A model generated the notes under the pieces. It was not told where the DNA came from and ran no database searches. It saw only the letters and a program-made list of their open reading frames with translations. Below, one piece after another: positions 8,588-16,733 of a stretch of DNA of 64,000 nucleotides. The stretch's first letter is position 1. Each line of letters opens with the position of its first letter. Source of the DNA: Oceanobacillus sp. HTM 045. Its GTDB lineage: Bacteria > Pseudomonadota > Alphaproteobacteria > Rhodobacterales > Rhodobacteraceae. The stretch is from positions 62,001 through 126,000 of the forward strand of contig WNWL01000006.1 of the NCBI GenBank assembly GCA_009733745.1. Reading direction: 5' to 3'. A program made the position numbers and the translations under genes.

Positions 8588-9850
8588 GTGTTCGACTTCG
8601 ACATGCTCGGCCTCGCGCCGGCACTCAATGACGCGCTGAAGCGCGCAGGTTTCTCCGAACCGACCCCGATCCAGAACCAGGCGATCCCGCTGGCGCTGGC
8701 CGGGAACGACATTCTCGGCCTCGCCCAGACCGGCACCGGCAAGACGCTGGCTTTCGGTCTGCCGCTGGTCGATCACCTCCTGCAGCAGCCAGGCAAGCCG
8801 CAGCCCAAGACGGCGAAGTCCCTCATCCTCGCGCCGACGCGCGAACTGGTGAACCAGATCGCCGACAGCCTGCGGAACCTGACCGATGGCACGAAGATCC
8901 GCGTCGCCTGCGTGGTCGGCGGCCAGTCCATCGGCAAGCAGATTGGCCGCCTCGCGCGGGGGACTGACATCCTCGTCGCCACGCCCGGCCGGCTGATCGA
9001 CCTGATGGAGCGCGGCGCGGTCGATCTCGGCCAGGTGCGCCACCTCGTGCTCGACGAGGCCGACCAGATGCTCGACCTCGGCTTCATCCACGCGCTGCGC
9101 AAGATCGCGCCGCGGCTCGGCACGCCGCGTCAGACCATGCTGTTCTCGGCCACCATGCCGAAGCAGATGGAGGAAATCTCGCGCGCCTACCTCACCAACC
9201 CGAGGCGCGTGCAGGTCGCACCTCCGGGCAAGGCTGCCGACAAGGTCACCCAGTCTGTCCACTTCCTCGACAAGACCGAGAAGCCGGCGCGGCTGCGGGA
9301 GATCCTTTCGCGGGATATCGATGCGCTGACTCTCGTCTTCGCACGCACCAAGCATGGCGCGGAGAAGCTGATGAAGGGCCTCGTGGCGGACGGTTTCAAC
9401 GCCGCCTCAATCCACGGCAACAAGAGCCAGGGACAGCGCGACCGCGCGATCAAGGCATTCCGCTCCGGCGAGATTACCACGCTGGTCGCGACCGACGTGG
9501 CGGCGCGGGGCATCGACATTCCCGGCGTGGCCTACGTGATCAACTACGACCTGCCCGAGGTGCCGGACAACTACGTCCATCGCATCGGCCGCACGGCGCG
9601 CGCCGGGCGAGAGGGCGAAGCGATCGCCTTCTGCGCACCCGACGAAGCGGGCCTCCTGCACCAGATCCAGAAGCTGATGAAGATCGATGTGCCGATCGCT
9701 TCCGGCACCAGCCCGCTCGAAGGCAAAGGCGACCCCGGCGCCACCCGGACCGGCGGCCCCCGCCGCCGCGGCCGGGCGGAGGGGAAGCCCGCGGCAGGCG
9801 CGCAGCCTGCCAAGCGCCGCCGGCGCCCGCGCCGGGGCCGCGCGGCCTGA
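8588..9850 (+). CDS. DEAD-box ATP-dependent RNA helicase (RhlE-like)
   Basis: The protein has 420 residues and is a cytosolic RNA-unwinding ATPase. All helicase motifs are visible: Q motif FSEPTPIQNQ, Walker A AQTGTGKT (46-53), PTRELVNQ, DEAD (156-159), SAT, ARGIDIP and HRIGRTARAG. The C terminus is a basic, low-complexity Arg/Ala/Gly tail typical of RhlE-type helicases that bind structured RNA. The GTG start at 8588 is chosen because AAGGA lies 6 bases upstream and the family alignment begins at FDFDMLGL; an upstream ATG at 8519 would add residues that do not fit. Its role in ribosome assembly or cold adaptation is inferred from the family. Confidence 0.93.
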   Translation: MFDFDMLGLAPALNDALKRAGFSEPTPIQNQAIPLALAGNDILGLAQTGTGKTLAFGLPLVDHLLQQPGKPQPKTAKSLILAPTRELVNQIADSLRNLTDGTKIRVACVVGGQSIGKQIGRLARGTDILVATPGRLIDLMERGAVDLGQVRHLVLDEADQMLDLGFIHALRKIAPRLGTPRQTMLFSATMPKQMEEISRAYLTNPRRVQVAPPGKAADKVTQSVHFLDKTEKPARLREILSRDIDALTLVFARTKHGAEKLMKGLVADGFNAASIHGNKSQGQRDRAIKAFRSGEITTLVATDVAARGIDIPGVAYVINYDLPEVPDNYVHRIGRTARAGREGEAIAFCAPDEAGLLHQIQKLMKIDVPIASGTSPLEGKGDPGATRTGGPRRRGRAEGKPAAGAQPAKRRRRPRRGRAA

Positions 9851-9876
9851 GGGCCGCCCGGTCAAGACGAAGGGAG

Positions 9877-9897
9877 AGGGCATCCGCGTGATGCCCT
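9877..9897 (+). terminator. hairpin after the helicase gene
   Basis: An 8-bp stem AGGGCATC / GATGCCCT with a 5-base CGCGT loop lies 27 bases past the helicase stop. No T tract follows, so it is only a candidate terminator before the regulator gene. Confidence 0.5.
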
Positions 9898-10050
9898 GCT
9901 CCACACTCAGCCCGCCAATCGCGCCCCTATGCGTGAAGCCTGACGGTCTGGCGAGACACCCTCAGCGACGGGCAATCGTTCCCAGACCCACCCGTTTTGG
10001 GATTCCCGCCTACCGTGCTATCGATCCCGCTCGCCGTGACGGAGGTCGGC

Positions 10051-11796
10051 ATGCGCGATACGGATCATGTCAGGGAAATCGGTCTCGTCCTCGAAGGGCG
10101 GGAGACCGGGCGTGACAGCTACGTCACCGACAGCTGGCGCCGCTGCGTCGAGACCTACGGCATGGACCCGACCCGTCCCGACCCGGCCTACATCGTCACG
10201 AGCGACCAGTTCCGCGAGCACCGGGAACAATCGGAGCGCCTGATCGCAACGGCGCGGTCGGGGCTGCAATCGCTGTTCCGGCAGGTGGCAGGCCAGAACT
10301 ACGTGCTGCTACTGGCAGACGCGAAGGGCATATGCGTCGACTCCTTCGGCGACCCGCGCTTCGAGGACGAGCTTCGCGAGGCAGGCCTCTATCTAGGCGC
10401 CGACTGGTCGGAAGAGCGCGCCGGGACCTGTGGCGTCGGGTCGAGCATCGTCACGGGCGAGGCGATCACGGTTCACCAGAGCGACCACTTCGGCTTCCTG
10501 CACACGCCGCTTTCCTGCACCGCGGCCCCAATCCGCGACACGAAGGGCGAGTTGTGCGCGGTGCTCGACATTTCCCTGCTGCGCTCGCCCTCGCCGAAGG
10601 CGTCGCAGAACCTGGCGATGAGCCTCGTGCTCGCCTCTGCCCGGCGGGTCGAGATGGCGAACCTGATGGCTGCGTCGCGGCGCGAATGGGTCCTGCGCGT
10701 ATCGACCAGCCCCGAGTTCCTCGAGGTCGACCCAGAGGCCGCCGTGACGCTCGACGGGTCCGGCCGGATTGTCGGGATGACCACCGGCGCACGCCGGGCA
10801 CTGGACCCGGAGGGCGCGCGAAACCTCGTCGGCACCCGCATCGACGAGTGGCTCGAACTCACGGTCGACGACCTGCCCGACCTGATGCGCGGCAGGCCGA
10901 CCGAGGAGCGCGTGCTGCGGCACAAGGATGGCCGCGGCCTATTCGGACATGCCATCGCACCGCAGTCCGCGCGGAGCAAGGCGACGCTGCGGCAATCGGG
11001 TGACGACCTCCCCGGCGTGTTCAGCAGCTTCGCGGGATCCGATCCGGAACTGCACGGGATGCTGACGCGGGCAGCCCGGCTCGCGGCGACGCAGGTGCCG
11101 CTGCTCATCGCCGGGGAGACCGGCACGGGAAAGGAAAAGCTCGTCCGCATGATCCACATGCACGGCCAGCCGGGGCGCGCGTTCCACAACCTCCGCTGCG
11201 CCGGGCTAGCGGCGTTCGACATGCTCGACAACGCCGCGCCCGGCACGCTCTTCCTGCGCGGCGTCGAGGACTTGCCGGATGCCGGTCAGGATGCCCTCCT
11301 TTCCGTCCTCGACCGGCGCACCGACCTTCGGATCGTCGCCACGACCCGGATCGAGCCGGGGTCGCTGGCCGATACCCTGCGCGACGACCTCTTCTATCGG
11401 ATCGCGGGCGCGACGCTCCGCATCCCCGCCCTGCGTCACCGTGCGGATTTCGACTGGCTGCTCGAACGGCTCCTGCGCCGGCGCTCACCGGACGAGCTGC
11501 GGCTTTCCCCGTCGGCGCGGGCGGAGCTGAAGTCGCGGAACTGGCCCGGAAACATCCGCGAACTCGAACGCACGCTGGACGTCGCCGTCGCGCTGGCGGA
11601 GGGGTCCGTGATCGACGTCCCCGATCTTCCGGCGCCGTTCTCCGCGGCCCGCACCGCCCTTCCCCCGGAGGAAGACCTCGAGGCGCTGCTGGCAGCATGC
11701 AACTGGAACATGGCGCAGGCGGCGCGACGGCTCGGGGTGAATCGCTCGACCATCCTGCGCCGAGCGCGGAAGGCCGGGCTCGTCTCCGAGGGATGA
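10051..11796 (+). CDS. AcoR-like GAF/AAA+/Fis transcriptional regulator lacking the GAFTGA loop
   Basis: The protein has 581 residues: a GAF-like sensor region (about 60-200), a PAS-like segment (about 225-290), an AAA+ domain (about 320-500) and a Fis-type HTH (about 540-578, NMAQAARRLGVNRSTILRRA). Walker A GETGTGKE (355-362) and WPGNIRELER are intact, but the stretch that normally carries ELFG and GAFTGA is deleted, and the Walker B position reads GTLFLRGVEDLP rather than LFLDE. It therefore probably cannot remodel sigma-54 holoenzyme and may act with sigma-70. ATG 10051 is chosen for the GGAGG 5 bases upstream. It lies directly upstream of the flavin monooxygenase gene, the likely target. 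Confidence 0.9.
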   Translation: MRDTDHVREIGLVLEGRETGRDSYVTDSWRRCVETYGMDPTRPDPAYIVTSDQFREHREQSERLIATARSGLQSLFRQVAGQNYVLLLADAKGICVDSFGDPRFEDELREAGLYLGADWSEERAGTCGVGSSIVTGEAITVHQSDHFGFLHTPLSCTAAPIRDTKGELCAVLDISLLRSPSPKASQNLAMSLVLASARRVEMANLMAASRREWVLRVSTSPEFLEVDPEAAVTLDGSGRIVGMTTGARRALDPEGARNLVGTRIDEWLELTVDDLPDLMRGRPTEERVLRHKDGRGLFGHAIAPQSARSKATLRQSGDDLPGVFSSFAGSDPELHGMLTRAARLAATQVPLLIAGETGTGKEKLVRMIHMHGQPGRAFHNLRCAGLAAFDMLDNAAPGTLFLRGVEDLPDAGQDALLSVLDRRTDLRIVATTRIEPGSLADTLRDDLFYRIAGATLRIPALRHRADFDWLLERLLRRRSPDELRLSPSARAELKSRNWPGNIRELERTLDVAVALAEGSVIDVPDLPAPFSAARTALPPEEDLEALLAACNWNMAQAARRLGVNRSTILRRARKAGLVSEG

Positions 11797-11825
11797 TTTC
11801 GTAGCGCTACCAGTATGATGCTGCG

Positions 11826-11866
11826 GCGTTGCAGGCCCGTTGCGCGCGCAACGCAGCGGGCGCAAC
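11826..11866. promoter_or_regulatory. GTTGC/GCAAC inverted half-site array, candidate operator
   Basis: The region upstream of the monooxygenase gene holds a perfect 14-bp palindrome GTTGCGCGCGCAAC (11839-11852), flanked by another GTTGC (11828-11832) and another GCAAC (11862-11866). Inverted GTTGC half-sites suit a dimeric Fis-type HTH, making this a good binding-site candidate for the adjacent AcoR-like regulator. No sigma-54 -24/-12 promoter is evident between here and the start codon, in keeping with the regulator lacking GAFTGA. Confidence 0.5.
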
Positions 11867-11972
11867 CACCCGAATTCCGCGCTGATTTCCTCCGAAAGCC
11901 GTTGGCGGCCACGAAGCCCCCCTGACAGGCTCGTCGCAGAACCGAGCTCAAATCCAAAACGGGAGGAAACAA

Positions 11973-13772
11973 ATGCTCGATACGACGGTTGCCGATCAGA
12001 CCCAGGAGTTCCTGGACCGGTTCGGAGAGGCACTGGCCCAGGGTGACATCGCCGCGGCGAAGGAGATGTTCCTGGACGACTGCTACTGGCGCGATCTCGT
12101 GACCTTCACTTGGAACATCAAGACGGTCGAGGGGAAGGACCAGGTCGAGGACATGCTCCGGCACCAGCTCGACACCACCAGGCCCTCCGGCTGGAAGATC
12201 GCCGACGGCGAGGTCCCGACGGAGGAAGACGGCGTCACGACCGCCTGGATCCAGTTCGAGACCGAGGTGGCGCGGGGTTACGGCCTCGTGCGCCTCAAGG
12301 ACGGCAGGATCTGGACGCTGCTAACGACGATGTCCGAACTCAAGGGCCACGAGGAACCGAAGGGCTTCGCCCGCCCCCTCGGCGCCAAGCACGGCGTCGG
12401 CAAGCAGCGCCCGACCTGGAAGGAGGAGCGCGAGAAGGAAGCGGCCGAGCTCGGCTACAAGACCCAGCCCTACTGCCTGATCATCGGCGGCGGTCAGGGC
12501 GGCATCGCGCTGGGCGCTCGCCTCCGGCAGCTCGGCGTGCCCACCATCATCGTCGAGCGCAACGAACGGCCGGGCGACAGCTGGCGCAAGCGCTACAAGT
12601 CGCTCTGCCTGCATGACCCGGTCTGGTACGACCACCTGCCCTACATCAAGTTCCCGGAGAACTGGCCGGTGTTCTCGCCGAAGGACAAGATCGGCGACTG
12701 GCTCGAGATGTACACCAAGGTGATGGAGCTCAACTACTGGACCCGCACCACGGCGAAGTCCGCGAGCTACGACGAGACCACGAAGGAATGGACGGTCGTG
12801 GTGGACCGCGACGGAGAAGAAGTGGTCCTGAAGCCGAAGCAGTTGGTGATGGCGACCGGCATGTCCGGCAAGGCGCGGATGCCCGACTTCCCGGGGATGG
12901 AGAAGTTCCGGGGCGACCAGCACCACTCCTCGAAGCACCCCGGGCCGGACCGGTACGAGGGCAAGAAGGCTGTCATCATCGGCTCCAACAACTCGGCGCA
13001 CGACATCGCCGCGGCGCTCTGGGAGCACGACGCCGACCTAACGATGGTGCAGCGGTCCTCCACGCATATCGTCCGGTCCGAAACCCTGATGGATGTCGGG
13101 CTCGGCGCATTGTATTCGGAGCAGGCCGTCGCGGCGGGCGTCACCACGGAGAAGGCGGACCTGATCTTCGCCTCCCTGCCCTACCGGATCCTGCCCGACT
13201 TCCAGATTCCGCTCTACGAGGAGATGAAGAAGCGCGATGCCGACTTCTACGCCGGGCTGGAGAAGGCCGGCTTCTGGCTCGACTGGGGCGACGACGGGTC
13301 AGGCTTGTTCATGAAGTACCTGCGCCGCGGCTCGGGCTACTACATCGACATCGGCGCCAGCCAGCTCATCATCGACGGTGAGATCAAGCTCAAGCGCGGC
13401 CAGGTGGTCGAAGTGGTCGAGGACGGCGTGATCCTCGACAGCGGCGACAAGCTGGAGGCCGACCTGATCGTCTACGCGACCGGCTACAACTCGATGAACG
13501 GTTGGGTCGCCGATCTCTGCGGCCAGGCGATGGCCGACCGGGTCGGCAAGGTCTGGGGCCTCGGCTCCGACACCACCAAGGACCCCGGCCCGTGGGAGGG
13601 CGAGCAGCGCAACATGTGGAAGCCGACCCGGAAGGAGGCGCTCTGGTTCCACGGCGGGAACCTGCACCAGTCGCGCCACTACTCGCAGTACCTGTCGCTG
13701 CAGATCAAGGCTCGGATGGAGGGCATCGACACCCCCGTGTACGGGCTGCAGGAGGTCCACCACCTGAGCTGA
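11973..13772 (+). CDS. flavin-containing monooxygenase with N-terminal NTF2/SnoaL-like domain
   Basis: The protein has 599 residues. An N-terminal NTF2-like fold (about 1-120) precedes an FMO/Baeyer-Villiger-type oxygenase (about 165-599). The FAD Rossmann motif is GGGQGG (172-177) and the NADPH Rossmann motif appears as IIGSNNSAHD, with Asn where FMOs usually have Gly. It should hydroxylate a substrate or insert oxygen using NADPH and O2 in the cytosol. The start is supported by GGGAGG just upstream. It follows the AcoR-like regulator gene and the operator array. The substrate is unknown. Confidence 0.9.
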   Translation: MLDTTVADQTQEFLDRFGEALAQGDIAAAKEMFLDDCYWRDLVTFTWNIKTVEGKDQVEDMLRHQLDTTRPSGWKIADGEVPTEEDGVTTAWIQFETEVARGYGLVRLKDGRIWTLLTTMSELKGHEEPKGFARPLGAKHGVGKQRPTWKEEREKEAAELGYKTQPYCLIIGGGQGGIALGARLRQLGVPTIIVERNERPGDSWRKRYKSLCLHDPVWYDHLPYIKFPENWPVFSPKDKIGDWLEMYTKVMELNYWTRTTAKSASYDETTKEWTVVVDRDGEEVVLKPKQLVMATGMSGKARMPDFPGMEKFRGDQHHSSKHPGPDRYEGKKAVIIGSNNSAHDIAAALWEHDADLTMVQRSSTHIVRSETLMDVGLGALYSEQAVAAGVTTEKADLIFASLPYRILPDFQIPLYEEMKKRDADFYAGLEKAGFWLDWGDDGSGLFMKYLRRGSGYYIDIGASQLIIDGEIKLKRGQVVEVVEDGVILDSGDKLEADLIVYATGYNSMNGWVADLCGQAMADRVGKVWGLGSDTTKDPGPWEGEQRNMWKPTRKEALWFHGGNLHQSRHYSQYLSLQIKARMEGIDTPVYGLQEVHHLS

Positions 13773-13810
13773 CGCGGGCTGGGCGTTCCGACGCTGCTCC
13801 CTTCCGTCCG

Positions 13811-14248
13811 CTACCCGGCGCCCGCCATTGCGCGGGCGTCGGCCAGTTCGCGCCTGAGGCGCTTGCGTTCCTCGAAATCCGCCGTCACGTCGCGCATGAT
13901 GGCGGCGATGCCGGCAAGGCCATCCCCTTCACCTCGGAGCGGCAGGATCGAGAACTGGACCGAGATCCGGCTGCCGTCCCTACGGATCGCCGGGACCGAC
14001 AGCAGGTCGCCCGCCGCGTATCTCGTCTCGCCGGTCATCATCGTCCGCCGGTAGCCGGCCCAGTGGCGATCCCGCAGGTTCTCGGGCGTGATGATGTCCA
14101 GCGACTGGCCGACCGCCTCCGTGCGGCTGAATCCGAAGATCCGCTCGGCACCGGCATTCCAGACGCGGATGATGCCCTCCGCATCGGCGACGACGAGCGC
14201 GTCCGGCATTTCTTCGACCAGCAGTTGCCCGAGATCCGCGAGGTTCAT
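13811..14248 (-). CDS. stand-alone PAS domain protein
   Basis: The protein has 145 residues, essentially a single PAS fold (about 10-120: DALVVADAEGIIRVWNAGAE, then FGFSRTEAVGQSL and a PAC-like IAAIMRDVT) followed by a short basic helix. There is no output domain, so it would act through a partner. Its ATG overlaps the nitronate monooxygenase stop codon as ATGA, so the two genes are translationally coupled. PAS folds of this kind can hold flavin or haem, but no decisive ligand residue is visible. Confidence 0.85.
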   Translation of the reverse strand: MNLADLGQLLVEEMPDALVVADAEGIIRVWNAGAERIFGFSRTEAVGQSLDIITPENLRDRHWAGYRRTMMTGETRYAAGDLLSVPAIRRDGSRISVQFSILPLRGEGDGLAGIAAIMRDVTADFEERKRLRRELADARAMAGAG

Positions 14249-15267
14249 CTCCGCAATCCGGTGTCACGCGGAAGGCCGGCGATCGCCTCCGATGCTTCGC
14301 GAACCATCCGCCCGACCACGGCCGCGGCAGGCTCGACACATTCGACCAGTCCCGCCGACTGCCCGGCGAAGTGAGCGAGGCGATCCAGGTCGCCCGTCAT
14401 GGCGCGGAGGGGCGAATCCGTGCTCCAGAGATAGATCGGGCGGCCCTCCTCCTCCGCGATTTCAACCTTCTCGATCCGGTCGGGGTGGTGGCCGAACAGC
14501 CGGTGGCCGAGTGCATCCGTCTCGCCATTCCGGAGCACGCGCACGGGCGCGTTCGGGGGCCAGTTGATGGCATAGGCGTCCGTGTGCACCGTGTCGCCCG
14601 ACCCCGCCTCGACGACCCGGCGCTTGTGGATATCGTGGGCGAAGGACTCCTCCGTCGCGAGGAAGGCGGTGCCGCAGTGGATGCCCTGCGCACCCAGTGC
14701 CAGCGCGGCGGCAAGCCCGGCGCCGCTGGCGAAGCCGCCGGAAGCGATCACCGGCAGGTCCACAGCCCGCGCGACCTGCGGCAGGAGCACCAGCGACGAG
14801 ACCGTTCCCCGCACATGGCCGCCGGCCTCGAGGCCCTGGGCGATCACTGCATCCGCCCCGGCCGCCTCCGCCGCGCAGGCATCGGCGACGGATCCGACCT
14901 GGTAAAGCACCCGCGCGCCCCCTGCCCCGGCCCTGGCGATGGCCTCGTCATCCACGTCCCAGAAGAAGACGAGCGCCTGGACCCGCGCTTCGAGGCAGGC
15001 GGCAAGCTCTTCCTCGAACAGCGACTTGTCGGTCGCGGCGGGGATCAGGTTGACGCCGAAGGGCCGGTCCGTCCGCGCACGGACCGCGTCGATCTCGCGC
15101 CGGATCATTTCCGGGCGCTCGCGCACCATGCCGAGGCAGCCGAACCCGCCGGCGGCGGAGACCGCGGCGGCGAGTTCCGAGCGGGCCACGCCGCCCATCC
15201 CGGCCTGAAGGATCGGGTGGCGGCACCCGAGCAGGTCGCAGACCGGCGTGTGAAGCGGGCCACTCAC
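14245..15267 (-). CDS. nitronate monooxygenase (NMO / 2-nitropropane dioxygenase family)
   Basis: The protein has 340 residues and is a predicted FMN-dependent TIM-barrel enzyme oxidising alkyl nitronates to carbonyl compounds and nitrite. Visible signatures are HPILQAGMGGVA at the N terminus, the family motif AQGLEAGGHVRG with the candidate catalytic His at 151, and the phosphate-binding LPVIASGGFASG. The start is the GTG at 15267, which overlaps the DUF488 stop codon as GTGA; reading further upstream gives no family similarity. It is coupled at its 3' end to the PAS gene. Confidence 0.88.
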   Translation of the reverse strand: MSGPLHTPVCDLLGCRHPILQAGMGGVARSELAAAVSAAGGFGCLGMVRERPEMIRREIDAVRARTDRPFGVNLIPAATDKSLFEEELAACLEARVQALVFFWDVDDEAIARAGAGGARVLYQVGSVADACAAEAAGADAVIAQGLEAGGHVRGTVSSLVLLPQVARAVDLPVIASGGFASGAGLAAALALGAQGIHCGTAFLATEESFAHDIHKRRVVEAGSGDTVHTDAYAINWPPNAPVRVLRNGETDALGHRLFGHHPDRIEKVEIAEEEGRPIYLWSTDSPLRAMTGDLDRLAHFAGQSAGLVECVEPAAAVVGRMVREASEAIAGLPRDTGLRR

Positions 15268-15641
15268 CGCCCCTGCTCCCGGCGTTCGAGATAGGCTTTC
15301 AGCGCGACCGCGTTGTTGTGTTCCTCGTCCGCCGCGCCATAGACCAGCGTCACCGGCCCATCGGTGAGACGGGCGCGAAGGGCCTTTACCTCGTCGGGCC
15401 TGGCGTCGAGTTCGCGCGCGTAGCGCTGCCGGAACTCGTCCCACTTCGCCGGGTCGTGGCCAAACCATTTGCGCAACTCGTCGCTGGGCGCGAGGTCTTT
15501 CGCCCAATCGGCGAGCCGCAGCCGGTCCTTCGTCAGCCCGCGCGGCCAGATCCGGTCGACGAGCACCCGCTGGCCGTCCGACAGCCGCGCGGCGCGGTAG
15601 GCGCGCTTCACGCGCAGGTCACTCAGGATCCCTGCACGCAT
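15264..15641 (-). CDS. DUF488 family protein
   Basis: The protein has 125 residues and a full-length DUF488/YeaO-type fold, with the diagnostic LVDRIWPRGLTKDRL, a central LRKWFGHDPAKWDEF and the C-terminal VTLVYGAADEEHNNA. Molecular function is not established for the family. The 5' end overlaps the 5-formyl-THF cyclo-ligase gene by 19 bases and the 3' end overlaps the nitronate monooxygenase gene by 3 bases, so these genes form an operon. Confidence 0.9.
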   Translation of the reverse strand: MRAGILSDLRVKRAYRAARLSDGQRVLVDRIWPRGLTKDRLRLADWAKDLAPSDELRKWFGHDPAKWDEFRQRYARELDARPDEVKALRARLTDGPVTLVYGAADEEHNNAVALKAYLERREQGR

Positions 15642-16306
15642 CGTCTCACCTTTCCTGCGCCGGTGACGATCACGTCCATCGGGATGTCGTGCGGCTGGGC
15701 ATAGATGGTTCGGATCGCGGAGACGGGATGACCGACGCCGATCGCCCTGGCGCGCGGCTGGAGCACCGCCAGCGTCCGGTCGAAGAAGCCACCCCCGTAT
15801 CCGAGCCGGTAGCAGGCAGGGTCGTGGCCGACCAGCGGGGCGATGACGACATCGGGCACGACAGGGTCTCCTTCCGCCGGGATCGGGATGTTCCAGACCC
15901 CGCGGGTCATCGGGCAGTCCGGCCACCACTCGCGGAACACCAGCGGGCGCGCCTTCGCCTCGACGAGCGGCAGCACGACACGGGCCCCGTGGCGGAACGC
16001 GTGCGTCATCCAGGGCCGCAGATCGAGCTCGCCCCGGAACGGCCAGTAGAGACTGACGGTCAGCCCGGGGGCCGGATCGACAAGGCGGTCCAGTTCGTCG
16101 GCAACCTCCTCCGCCAGACGCCGCCGGTCTTCCGCCGGAACGTCGAGCCGCGCCGCGATCAGCCGCTCCCGCTCCGCCTTGCGCCAGAGTGCGACGTCGC
16201 GCGACGCGACGGGGTCCATGGTCGGCGGGCGATCCGCCCAGTGCTCGAACTCGGCACCGTAGCAAGGCGGCGAGGCGAGTTCGGGGCGGTCGTGGTCATC
16301 TGTCAT
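15623..16306 (-). CDS. 5-formyltetrahydrofolate cyclo-ligase
   Basis: The protein has 227 residues. It should convert 5-formyl-THF and ATP to 5,10-methenyl-THF, recycling a folate storage form in one-carbon metabolism. Family features are the N-terminal RKAERERLIAARL, the conserved LGYGGGFFDRTL near the C terminus and the downstream GVGHPVSAI. ATG 16306 is chosen because GGGAGG lies 5 bases upstream and the product begins MTDDHDRPELASPPCYG; an alternative ATG at 16330 overlaps the previous gene's stop as ATGA. Confidence 0.9.
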   Translation of the reverse strand: MTDDHDRPELASPPCYGAEFEHWADRPPTMDPVASRDVALWRKAERERLIAARLDVPAEDRRRLAEEVADELDRLVDPAPGLTVSLYWPFRGELDLRPWMTHAFRHGARVVLPLVEAKARPLVFREWWPDCPMTRGVWNIPIPAEGDPVVPDVVIAPLVGHDPACYRLGYGGGFFDRTLAVLQPRARAIGVGHPVSAIRTIYAQPHDIPMDVIVTGAGKVRRCVQGS

Positions 16307-16326
16307 CTCAACCTCCCTGCGCACGC

Positions 16327-16626
16327 TCATGGCTCGAATCCGAGCAGGTCCACGCCTGCTTCGAGCTCGAGAAGCCGCGCGTTGGTGCGGAAGATCGCCG
16401 CCGCCACCTCCGCGTCACCGGCATCAAGGGCCATGTCGACGACGATCGCCGTCAGTGCCCACATCACGCGCCGGTCGCCGTACGCGCGGCTGAGACGTTC
16501 GATCGCGGGCCGGACCTCGCCGACACATTCCGCCATGCGCTGCATCCGCGGGTCATGTTCGAACGGCTTCGCCCCGAGCCAGAACGTGTGACGGATCACA
16601 TCGAACGGAGAAACATCGGCGCGCAT
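16327..16626 (-). CDS. small hypothetical protein, first gene of the folate/NMO operon
   Basis: The protein has 99 residues, mostly helical by composition, with no signal peptide or membrane segment. I do not recognise the family. ATG 16626 has GAGG at 6-base spacing. It leads the minus-strand operon that continues into the cyclo-ligase, DUF488, nitronate monooxygenase and PAS genes and is divergent from a LysR gene. Confidence 0.7.
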   Translation of the reverse strand: MRADVSPFDVIRHTFWLGAKPFEHDPRMQRMAECVGEVRPAIERLSRAYGDRRVMWALTAIVVDMALDAGDAEVAAAIFRTNARLLELEAGVDLLGFEP

Positions 16627-16733
16627 CAACTGCCTCGGAACTGCGGCTTCCGTCCGGAGGTTACGGGCCGATTATTCCGCGGGAAAATGGTTTTTACTGG
16701 CGCTTTCAAACGGATAATCCGATATGAAGGCAC

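Noticed and set aside
11797-11972. Sigma-54 promoter for the monooxygenase gene
   Set aside because: No TGGCAC-N5-TTGC match was found, and the adjacent regulator lacks the GAFTGA loop.
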